From Apostichopus japonicus (taxonomy: Eukaryota > Echinodermata > Holothuroidea > Aspidochirotida > Stichopodidae), in assembly GCF_037975245.1 (NCBI RefSeq), contig NC_092577.1, positions 34,960,898 to 35,024,897 of the forward strand: DNA of 64,000 nt. The letters run 5' to 3'. Position numbers and translations under genes: made by a program. Position 1 is the first letter of the stretch. Every line of letters begins with the position of its first letter. Below the pieces are notes generated by a model. The model saw only the letters and a program-made list of their open reading frames with translations. It did no database searches and was not told the origin of the DNA. Shown in pieces: positions 36,039 through 48,200 of this stretch.

Positions 36039-39000
36039 ATATTGCTGTTCATGCTATTTATTTTACTTTGTGCACTTGTAAAATTTAATGTTGTTGAGAA
36101 ACAAATAAACAAACGAAATTTAGTTACGCTTATTCTTACATTTCCGAATATCAGCAAACCACATAAAGTTAATTATCACACAGCTGTCCTATGTAGTGTA
36201 ATATAACAGTGTCTGGTATCTTATGTAACTTAATTAATGCTTTACTTTTGCTTTAGTCCTAACTGCAGTCCTACTTGGCGTCTTGGCCTATAATATATAA
36301 TTCATGTCATGCTATGTCAGACCTTAAAAAGTAAGGCCCTATATCTAGCCTAGCTGGGCCTAAGTAAATTAGGCAGTTCCAATATGCCCCCAGTTCCCAG
36401 GCACTGAGGACAAAATAAAAATCACCCATTCATGAGTAGCAAGCCTTATCTATGCCTATACTCTATATACTCACCCATTTCCGTTGGATTTTGAGAGAGA
36501 TAGATTTCAACAAAATTTCCAAGTCAATTCTTGTCGGTGCAGATCTGTTCACTTACGAAAGCAAAGTTGCTATGCACTTGATTTAGTGATTGCCTGGTCA
36601 CCGGGCTTTTCTGTAATATGATCTGTCGTAAGACTAGACCTAACTTATTGTGGCACGCGACAGCGGTGGTTTGAACTTTGAGAATACAAAGAACTTATTC
36701 TTAAGTTCGGCTGCAACATAAAATGTTAATCTGTGACAAAAGTGTATACTCAATCATGACAACTTTGGTAAATACTTATATTTGGGCTGTGTATGCAGTC
36801 GTCTGATACGGAATTACACAGACCATACATTTACTTCCTTTTAAATTTCGGGTCTGTTGACTTTCGAACGTCGAGCAACAATAAAGGTGACGAAGGAACT
36901 GATGTCTTAGATAATAGTTTTACACGTTTTCGTTTTCACACACTACAGACAGATGTGCAAATACAGACCTACCGAACACCACACGATTGCAAACGGTGAC
37001 AGTGCTAAAACTAAGATCGCATGAAGTAGACCTAAATCCAAGGGGCGTAGATATCCATAACAGAAAAAAAATATGGAAGAACTTTACTGAAAAAAAACTC
37101 TTCAGTCTATGTACCCTAACTTTTTGTGTGACATCCTCACCAATGAGTTTGATATTTATCATATCTAATTCTGATCCTTTACACAACTACCTTTTTCTTT
37201 ATGTAGTTACAATAATATTTACAGTTATTTACATTTTTCGTTGGTAAGGTTAGACATTAAAAGAAATGAGAATGTACTGAAAAAAGGTTCGATGTGATTT
37301 TAGAAAAATGAAGTTAAAGCAAAATTATTAGCAGATTGTTTTAAAACATAAGTTAACTGCATTTTGAATTCCCGGACTTGTCTCATGATCCCAATTAGCG
37401 AGCTGAAAGTTGTGTACAACGTACAGCGTAGCGTAATGTCAAAAATATTTACGTAATGCTCCCACAAATAGTATTTGCGAATGATTTCCAATCAGGTGTT
37501 CAGTGACAGAATCGGAAAGATTAAAGAAACGTCAAAATATATTATGGTGTTTCAAGCGAAACTTTCCTTTGATCATTTGACCACTTTGCAGTGTAACCCA
37601 CGATTTACAGTGGACAAACTAATTTGAAGGTTAGGATAGGCATGGTCAATCACATTCTTACTGTGTTTTCTATTGCTGCATTAAGCCACTAGAAGGCATA
37701 ACGTAGGTTAGCCTACGTGAACTTACTTAACCTAAGCCTAGCCAAGCCGGGGTATAACTGCAGATCTGCAGTGCTGGGAGTAAATTAGATATGTTAGTTT
37801 CTATATTCACATATAAACCTTTTAAGTTAGTCTAACACTACAGTAACTGTAAAGCTAACAGTTACTACTTGCAGCATAAGCGTTAATATAAACTGCATAG
37901 CCTAGGGTTTAATGACCTAACATTTAACAATTGTAACATTATCTTGTTCCTGTATTAAGGAACAAGATAATTCCAAGGGCCTTCAGAAATGTAAGGCCCA
38001 GCCTGCTTGGTGATAGAAGGCTAGGCAACATTTGGTCTGAACTACGTAACTATGGTTTGGCTAGGATCAGACATGTTTGTAATGCGATATTACAAAGGCC
38101 TTAGGGCACGTAACTGTAACTTTGTGTAAGTGTGACCAAAGCCAGAGAAGCTGCAATTGCACAGTCCACTTTAATGCTGCACATTGAGAGATTTCATAGC
38201 TTTATCATAGCAAATAAAACCAAGTCCAGATTGACCTTTGAAATATGTGCTAGCAAGGCTTAAAATGTTTTGATCTTTTTTAAGTGTCTCCCAATTATTC
38301 TTTCTTAATCTTTCTTGTTCTATATATCGGACATATAATATACTGTAGGCCCAGGTCTAGAACATAATTTGTAACAGTTTAAGAATAGCACCAATATCAA
38401 TGTAAATGCTTATGCAGACATTTTTGAACAGTCGTATCAAGTTTTTCTTCCAAAACATTTAAAACACAGTTGCTGTGTACTTGTTCATTTAGTTAAAGCA
38501 TTTGCAGCAGTTAGAGCGTGCCATATTTTCACCCTATATCTACATTGCCTATATATAAGTACAAGTTCAAACGTTGTTGCAATCTGGATGCTTTCTGTGT
38601 GGGCAGTATAAGCAGTTGAACTTTCAGTTCATCGATATGGTAATCATAGCAACCAACTTACATTTCAGACCCTTTCACTCTTGACTTTCATAACAATGAA
38701 TAGTTCATAAGCTTGACAAGTCAACTTACATTTCAAATATATTGAAGTGAAAGTTTTGATGTTTTTCTAAATCTGCACTTGACGTGTTACTAATACCAAT
38801 ACAGAAAAGTGTCTCGTGGGATACTGCGATGTTGAGAACCCATTGGATTCATGAATTATATGCCCATTAATCTTGATGTGGCAAATACATAAAATCTTGG
38901 ACGGGGATGTCTTAGTATAACTAATTCATATTTAATCTTTACTCTTGGAGTAAATATTTATAGTAATTAGTAGTTTTAATCTTTTCATTGGAGTTAATAT

Positions 39001-39251
39001 TTATTAGTCAAATTGTCAACCAACTTTAAAGTGATGCTTCATGGGAATGACTAGTTTACCTGATGATGCTGAGAGGGACTAACAGCACTAAAAAGACCCC
39101 TGAGTTTGACAGGACTAATGAAACAAACTAAGTTAATGTCATTAAATGAAATCTAATGAAAAGCTTTAAATGTTTACATAAATTTTGTAAGAAATGGAAT
39201 GAATTTAATCAATTTATATGTATGACTTTTTTTCTGTCTTTTTATAACAAG
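36039..39251. other. Upstream region of the transporter gene, no coding exon found
   Basis: Intergenic DNA and probably an untranslated first exon plus intron 1 of the downstream gene, because the first coding exon begins at a splice acceptor. The 5' exon and promoter could not be placed. A 14-bp-arm hairpin lies at 37938-37971 (ATTATCTTGTTCCT and complement). Confidence 0.5.
37938..37971 (+). other. Short perfect hairpin (14-bp arms)
   Basis: ATTATCTTGTTCCT and AGGAACAAGATAAT flank a 6-nt spacer. Possibly chance or a remnant of a small element. Confidence 0.7.
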
Positions 39252-42200
39252 GTTTTTAATATGTTGGGTTCAGAGGACCACCATGATAGCAGTATCCACT
39301 TCCAAGATGAGACAGAGCCACTCTTGAATGGTCATGCCAACGGTCACAGCAAAAAGACAGAAACGAATCAAGACGAACCGCAAAAGAATGATAATAAGCC
39401 TTTCTTGACAAGACGACAGTTATTGACACTGCTGAGTTTAGGAATTACATCTACCCTTCAAAATGCTTCATTTGCAATTCTCACCCCATTCTTTCCAGTG
39501 GAGGTAAGTCACACCTCAAACAAACATATATATACCTGTACCGGATATTGTGACAATCTTTGTAAATTTTCAATCAAATTCCTACAGGGCAGTTCATTAC
39601 AAACCTGTAGTAGCTGGACAGTTCACATGTTATTTCGAGCAATTCAATAGAGCTGAAATTTATCTTTTGGGGTTTTTGATTCATATTAACTATGTAAAAG
39701 TGTTACGGTGTAGAAAAGTGGACTAAATGGACTTATATGTTTAACATTGGTAAATTGTCAATACTCAAATCCTCAAATTAGGCTGTCCGGTTCATTAGCA
39801 TTATTACTAATGAAACAACAACCCGTAGAAATAGATTGAAATTTACAAATTAATGCTAATGTTGCAAAAAAAAAGTATTTGAATTTACAGTAAGCAATTT
39901 TTCAGAATGGGTGCGGAGTCCTTAATGCATATAGAGTAGAGTTACTAAATAAGGGGTTAATCAACGGTCTAGCGTGCGTTACTCACAGGATTAATGCACG
40001 ATCGGGGGATAATGCAAGCGATGCACGAGGGCGGAGCCCGAGTGCATCCAGCGATAGCATTAACACCCGGAGTGCATTTATCATTCGAGTAACGCACGCT
40101 AGACCGTTGATTAACCCCGTTCATTCATACACTACCATTTGTGTGGGGGAAAAATCATAAAAAACATTTTTGGTTACATATAACCAAAGACTTATTAAAG
40201 TGATGCCCCGTAATTTTACCGTGCGTTACTCACAGGTTTAACCGCGGTCAGCTAACCTGAATGGACCAATAGGATTTAGGAATCTTTACTAAGTATGAAT
40301 GAACATCCATTGTCAAATAACCAAAGCTGCAAAGCCTGGTTTGGGTAAAGGCAAGTTTGATAGTGCTTCAGACTCTCTCCGCTCACTTCTTTGGCTCCCA
40401 ATCAAGGCTCAAATTCAATATAAAATTGCAACGTTCGTCTTCAAATGTCTTCATGATCTAGCTCCTCCTTATTTAACAGAACTTATCACTATTCGCAAAG
40501 CTCGTCCAGGTTTACGTTCTTCATCTTCATTTGTGCTTGATATTCCAGTAACTAAACGTAAAACATTTAAAGACAGGTCGTTTCCAGTTGCAGCCCCCAT
40601 GACTTGCAATAGCTTACCTGATTTTCTTTGAAATACTCATAGTTTTGAGCGATTCAAGCCTGAATTAAAAATTCACCATTTTAAGAAAGCACTTTATGTA
40701 GACATTGTTTGACTGTTTGAACTTTTTTACTCTATGTACTTAGTATGATTTTTTTTTTGGTAATGCGCAGCTGTATGCACTTTTTCTTTGTAGATATCGT
40801 GAGCTTTATAAGTTAATAAACATAACCATGTCTCATTTCAGGCATCGAAGAAGGGTACCAAGCAATGGCAGATTGGCTTAATATTCGGCATCTATTCATT
40901 AATCAGTTTTGTCATCTCACCGCTATGTGGAAAAATTGTAAGTTTTATTGCTAAAGCATGACAGGAATTCGCACAGAATCAGCAAAACATTGTTATAAGA
41001 AAGGAAATGTCTTTCTGGGAAGTGGGAGGGTTAGAGCGAACAGAATTATCAAAACATTGTCTAAAGAAAGGCCATGTCTTGTGGACATTTAAAATGCAAT
41101 TGACAAAACTATTTGAATATTTTTGCTTTTTTGCATAGTAATTTTTTTGTAACTTATCCTTTAATAATAAGTAATTACCTTAATGTACAGATCACCTTGT
41201 GCATGTGTACAAACAAATGTGACATATTTCCTACAATGCAAATGTCCCTGCTATTCTAGGACTATTTTCCCTCTCAATATCTATAGGTTTATATGTTTCA
41301 GAGAGGGTAATAAAGCCTAGGCTTATTACAATGTGATGTCTTCTTGCTTAAAGCAGATTTTTTGTTAGTATTTCTTCTTCTTCTTTTTCCCTGTTTGATA
41401 CTTGAATTTGGCTCTGTTGGTTGGTGTAGTCAAGTTTCATCTCAAAATAAGGAAAGCAAATGTCAAAATTGTTTGACTAATAACTTTTCCATCATAGTTT
41501 TTATGTTTAATATATACCAATATGATAGTGTTGAGGATATAGTATCAAAGTCATTATTTAGTTAATAAGAACCTGCATTTGGTGATGAAATCCAGGAAGG
41601 TGTATCCTTTTTACCATTTGTAAACTTTATTTGACAGTAATTGCACCAAACCTCTTTACCCCTTATCCACACTCGGGGGTATCTTGCAGATAAAAAGATA
41701 AATCACTTTAACATTTGAAATCAAGTTTACTTTTTGGAAGGAAGTACCCAGGAAGGTGTTTAACTTTCATAACGACATACATCAAAGCCTCTTTTAGTTT
41801 CGATTTGATCAAAAGCAGCTTATGTAGCAAATGTGTAGTCCATATATGGTTGAAAATCAAATATTAATGGTCACTCATGTTGAAAAGTAAAGTGTCAATA
41901 GCACTTTAGCCCTCAAAGCAGGGAATAAGTTAGCCATTAACACAAATGGAAAATGGTCAGAGTGATGTACACTTGTACAGGCACAAAGATGTGTAGCAGT
42001 CTCTGTAAAAGAGAGTCATAGTATTTTAAAAGGCTAATTTCAAAACTTCAAATTTCAAAACTATTCCCTACAAAAAACAGTATTTTCTAGTTACTTACAT
42101 GTAGCCTATTGGAAAAACATTAGGACCTTTTTTTTTGAAAGCCCCTTAGAAATTGTGGCATTTTCTTTATCTAAAACATCCCCCCAACAGAAGCCCCCCC

Positions 42201-45200
42201 CCCTCAAGATAGGGAAATAAACGGAGGGAGTTTGGAGTACCTTCTTCAAAAAATAGAACTTTTGATTTTATCTTAATTTTTTTTTTCATTTCTTTTCTCT
42301 TTACCTTCAGCTACCGAGAGTAGGGGGTAAATTTATGTTTTTATCAGGGTTATGGATATCTGCTGGGTGCAACATGCTCTTTGGGTGAGTTACAGTATGT
42401 CATATTTTTCTTCCTTTTCATTAACCTCTGCTTTGTGAGGGAACTGTCCTCAACATGGCAGGACAGGCAACACTTACCCTATGTTAAATCTGGTTCTCCT
42501 ATCATACCCTCCCACACAACAACCCCAAACATCCCCACACCAACCCCAAACATTGCCACAACAGTCTGGAAAACATCAAGTTACTATCTTATGTCCATTC
42601 TTCACTTCACATGTACACATGATGTAATCACACAGTGAAAGTTCATGAATAATCATATGGCATTCCTACATCCTACCTCTCTCCCCCCACACTACCACCC
42701 CCACCTCCCTGCTGGGATATTCAAACTAACCTGTGGCATCGGTTCTCTTTTCAGAGCATTGGACCGTCTACAGTCGGGCCCTCAGTTCATCTACTTCTGT
42801 TTTTTACTGCGATGTGTTGGAGCCGTTGGTAGTGCCGCTTGTGGAACCGCTAGTTTTGCACTCATAACAAATTGTTTTCCAAACAATATCGCACAAATGC
42901 TTGTAAGTGTCGGCAGGTTAAAGTGTCTGCTAACGTAGAAAAGTAAATATAATTTATTAAATGTTATCAGAAGCATTGGACAGGAACGATGTGACATCAT
43001 TTATCGATGATCCAAACTGGAACTTGAAGTAATGTATTCACCTACAAGAGATGAGAACCATCTATTCTCAGCCTTGGATCTGTGGCCCATATGAGCCCCA
43101 TGAAAAGTTTTGCTGTTTGGGGTGGGGAGAGGGGGATGGGAAGGGGGTCTGTCAGGGCAAAGGAAGTACAAAATTTTGTGGATATACCTTATCAACACGG
43201 TTCCGGACAAGTCTGGAAAGTTCTGTCTCAGCCAAATGAACCCACATTTTTCTGACCAGTTCCCCAACCATAGTGGGGCTGATGTCAAACGTGTCACTCC
43301 CTATGTCTGGGTGGGGGGGGGGGTTGGGAGTCCAGTGAACATTTCTGCTTAGCCCATAGGGGTCATTTGATGGGACCAAGATTTAGAACCTAGTGTTGAG
43401 AATACATTTACTTCTGCATCTTGTGAATATTAAGTCAGTTGCTATTCATCACTTCGTACACAAAAAGTTGACTATTTCCCTCTTAGCTGAAATAAATAAA
43501 TAAATGGAGGTACCTGTTACTTATATAAAGTTTCGCTAGAAGGCTTACCCTTTGGTAAATCGTTCTCACCACCCTCAAGTCACGAAAAAGTCAAATAATA
43601 TATGAATATTATCTTTCTTACAGGCATGGATGGAGACATTTAGTGGTTTAGGGGTCATGATTGGACCTTTCATTGGTGGTGTCTTTTATCAGGTATCGTC
43701 TTTTAATTTCATTATTGCTTTTAACCTTATTTTAATTTAATATAAATTTCTTAGTTTCATGTTGTGATTTCTCTAGGCTATGGAGCTTAGGCTATAAAGG
43801 CCTAAAATCAACCTATATATACCCTGGGTGATTTATAATTCAAGCACATATTGACTGATTTGATTGCAAATTGATTGCACAAATGGACTGAAAGTTTTAT
43901 CTAAACTGTCAAAAAACAAATCGCTGTATTACATGACATGGAGGAAGTATACTTTCCATCGTGGATATTGGTTGCTAATCATTCCTCCCCCCCCCCCCCA
44001 CCCTCCTACCTGACTCGTTACATACAATAACAACTTGGTGGAACATTTTGATGTCTCAGGCGATGGCTTTGGATGCATGTATCTACAGAATGACGCTTTT
44101 TATTTCCAAAAAAAATAATAAAAAAGTTACAGTAAGATGGAAGGTAGCCTCAGCAAATTAGCAATAATAAGCACATAGTTTGAGCTGTAGCTGTGATGGT
44201 ACCAAAGCATTGTAAGTTTAGAGTAATTGGCTAAGACCTTTAGTGTGAAATGCAATAAAGTTTCTAAAATCATTTTTTTTTTTGCAAATGTTGATGATGT
44301 GATAAAGTGGTAATCAGCAATCCAAGTGTGAATTTTAAAAACCATTTCATATTTTTTTTTTTTTTTTTTTTTTTGGCAGATTGGATGGTACCAGTTTCCT
44401 TTCCTTATCATTTTAAAAACCATTTCATATTGTTTTTTGTTTTTTTTTTGGCAGATTGGAGGGTACCAGCTTCCTTTCCTTGTCCTTGGTGGTGCTTGCA
44501 TGGTTTGTGTACCCATCAATATCTTTCTACTCCCTTCACAACGTAAGTGAACACACTTTATGATATCGGCTGTGTAATTTTGAAGAGTGAGGGGGGAAGG
44601 GGACGGGAATTAAATTGAAGAGGAGGATATAACAAATATTTACTTTACATCCTCACTAGCTGTGACATCATAACAAATTAGGTGGGGAGAGGGGGAGTCA
44701 TTGAAGCCAACTCCCATGCAGGGGGGGGGGGGGTTTCAGTCCTTGCCCCAAATGTAGACATAAATTTAGAAACAAAAGGATGCATGCTCAGGCAAATTTA
44801 GACTATGAAAAAGAGTTATCTATGCCTGGGTATCTTTGCTATGAAGATGTGGTTTGTAAAGGTTAATTGGCTGATGTTTGATATGAAAATCAACAAAATT
44901 CTAGAGATACTGGATAACCACTGGGATATTGAATGCTATAGTTGAACATTTCGCAGCAAAAGTCCAGCGTTAGGGAACAGCAAAGCTTCCTAACCGAGTG
45001 AAATACTCTGAGAGAAATTTGACCGATTGTTCGTCTTTTTTACGTTTCTCCAGGTGATGTAAGCAGTGAGATGGGATCGATGAGGCAGCTCTTTACCATC
45101 CCGACAGTTTGGCCCATCTGTGTGGCCATCATGATGGTACCTGCGGGCCTAGGTTTCTTTGACGCCACCATCGCCCTACATGCCAAACAGTTTGATGTTA

Positions 45201-48200
45201 CCCCCGTCACTATCGGCTTGATGTTCTTGTTGACAGGCGGTATCTACGCATGCTTATCCCCACTCTGGGGGTATCTTGCCGATAAAAAGGTAACTGCTAA
45301 ACCAGTTTGTTCTTGTTGACAGGGCAGGCCGTATCTATGCATTATATCCCTACGCTGGGGGTATCTTGCCGATAAAGAAGTAATTGTTAAAACCAGTTTG
45401 TTCTTGTTGACAGGCGGTATCTTTGCATGCTTATCCCCATGCTGGGGTATGCTTATCCCCACTCTGGGGGTATGCTTATCCCCACTCTGGGGGTATGCTT
45501 TTGCCCCCACTCTGGGGGTATGCTTATCCCCACTCTGGGGGTATGCTTATCCCCACACTCTGGGGGTATCTTGCCGATAAAAAGGTAACTGTTAAAACTC
45601 AGTTTGAAACTGTTTTCTGTTAGATTTAGTTGCTGAGTCAAAATAAAACCAGAAAAAAACTTAGCAACTGGGATAAAAATGATTTTGTATCATAGAATAG
45701 TTTATATTGGTATGTCTTTGTTGACACTGAATAGACTAAAGTTAGATTGTTGTACTTTAATTTCAATTTCAGTTTATTTTCAACTGACGAGTATTAAAGA
45801 CATATTATAAGTATTAATAAAATTGACATCAACTTACAAAGCGGTATCGTAATAAAACAGGAGTCATAAAGAAACTGTTAGCATGGACTAGTTACATCAC
45901 AAACGATGTATGTATAGTTTTCTATAATTGATTGCAGAATGTAGTTTATTTACTTTTAGATTAAAAAAGTAATTCCATTTTAAAAGAGCTTTCTCTAATT
46001 CTACAGTTAGTGATAAAGTAAATATTTATAGAAATGGAGTTGGACATTGGAGACGCACAATGAAATTTATCCCCCACTCTCGTTCATAAATGTCACTTTA
46101 CATGAGAGAGAAACGTATATCCTTCAATATCTGTTTTTAATTTGATCTTTTCAGAAATACACCAGACTTATGATAGAGATTGGTTTCATATTCATTGCAA
46201 CTTCATATTTATTTATTGGTCCTTCGCCTTTGCTAAAAATGAAATCGTAAGTATTAGGTCGATTCTTGTTTGGTTGATTGTACATTTTTTTGTTAGGAAA
46301 TTTTCTGATCAAACGATTGCTTTAAAGCAAAACTGCTTGTAAATATTAAACCTTTGTTGGTACTGTTTATGTGAATTTGGCAATGTCCAGGCTTAATGCA
46401 TCTGTTGGTCAATGTCTATCAGAAACGTGAATTTCTTACATTTAATTGTATTTTGTAAATTATGCATCTGGCAATAGCAGAGTGTTATCTATGATGTTTA
46501 GAAACAACTCTGGGTCAAAGTTCACACAGGACAGAGGTGTTGAAGACACCAATATTCCTTCTGGTTGGTCCTATTGAGTTACTGAGCCTGTTGCAATTTA
46601 TGGCCCCTGTCTGCCCTGCCTATGAATCTGGAACTACTGTTGTTTGTTTTCCTTGATTTACACACCGAGGGGGTTATTTCTATAGGATGACATCACTGAA
46701 GTGCAGCCATGGTAACAAAGTTGCTTTGAAACCATTGAAAAACATAACCACACACCATTTCCCCCCAATTGGCAAACCAGAATTACCAAATCAACAAAAG
46801 ACTTCTCAACAGCACTGCAAGTAAAAAAGAATCCGGTTCATGGTGAATTTTGAACTAAGAGCCTAACTGTAGTATATTCACTCTAACCGCTACACCACAC
46901 CTTCACATATTTTTGTAAGATGAGACAGTGCCTGGCCAAAACAGCCTTCTGCTTCAGAGGTCATCAGTTCTAGTAATCCGATAATTTCCTTTATACAGAG
47001 ATAGCTACACTCTCGTTTTGCCTCTTTCTGGTTTACAGCTCACTAACAAATATTTGGATTGGACTGGTCATACTGGGAGTTGGACTCGGCAGCGGTCTGG
47101 TCCCTACGTTTCAAGATGTCATGATGTCTGCACGGTAAGATACTAAGAGACTGTCACAATGTATCTGTCATGGTTAACAGCCAATCAGGGTCAACTATTT
47201 GGGTATTTCCTACCAGCCTTGATTATACCAGGAGACTGTCACAATGTATCTGTTATGGTTAACAGCCAATCAGGGTCAAGTATTTGGGTATTTCCTGCCA
47301 GACTTGATTATACCAGGAGGCTGTCACAATGTATGTGTTATTGTTAGCTAATCAGGGTCAACTATTGGGTATTATGTTAGACTCTACCAGGAAACTGTAA
47401 CAATGTATGTGCTAGGGTTAACAGCCAATCAGGGTCAACTATTTGGGTGTTATGTTAGACTCTACCAGGAGACTGTAACAATGTATGTGTTAGGGTTGAC
47501 AGCCAATCCGGGACAAGTATTTGGGTATTATGTTAGACTCTACCAGGAGACTGTCACAATGTATGTGTTATGGTTAATAGCCAATCAGGGACAAGTATTT
47601 GAGTATTATGTTAGACTCTACCAGGAGACTGTAACAATGCATGGGATATGGTTAACAGTCAATCAGGGTCAAGAATTTATGTATTTTCTGCCAGGCTTGA
47701 TTGTACCAGGAGGCTCTCACAATGTATGTGTTATCGTTAACAGCCAATCAGGGTCAAGAATTTGGATATTCTCTGTCTGGGGTACCTGAGCAAGATTATA
47801 CCTCTCCCCCCACTTCCACTTCCCCTTGCCAAACCTTCTATCGAAAATGTTGTTACAATGGAGAAATATAGTGGAAGGTTTTGAAAGTTCATTTTCCACA
47901 CGAAAATAACCTAAAAAATAAAACCCAAGTTGCTTGTGTCGTTAAACTGATGCTTTTGGTTGCCACTGATAGCTATATATGTGATTATTTACTTTCAAAA
48001 CTTTTCACAATCCAATATCTCAATGCTCTTTTCGTTGACATTTTGTATTGTAGAAAATATGGAATGCCTGACACGATGGCCACACATAGTGTTACATCAG
48101 GCTTGTTCAACAGTATGTTTGCCCTCGGGTAAGTCAAAGAAAATATCGATGTCCAGTTGTTTTCACTTTTATAACATTTAGTTTGATATACGTTGTACAG

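Noticed and set aside
37670-37750. Interstitial telomere-like CCTAA runs
   Set aside because: Only scattered CCTAAGCCTA fragments and no continuous TTAGGG/CCCTAA array.
44307-44546. 79-residue Phe-rich open frame
   Set aside because: Wrong frame through the duplicated exon 6 start and T-run. The supported exon frame gives the conserved transporter sequence.
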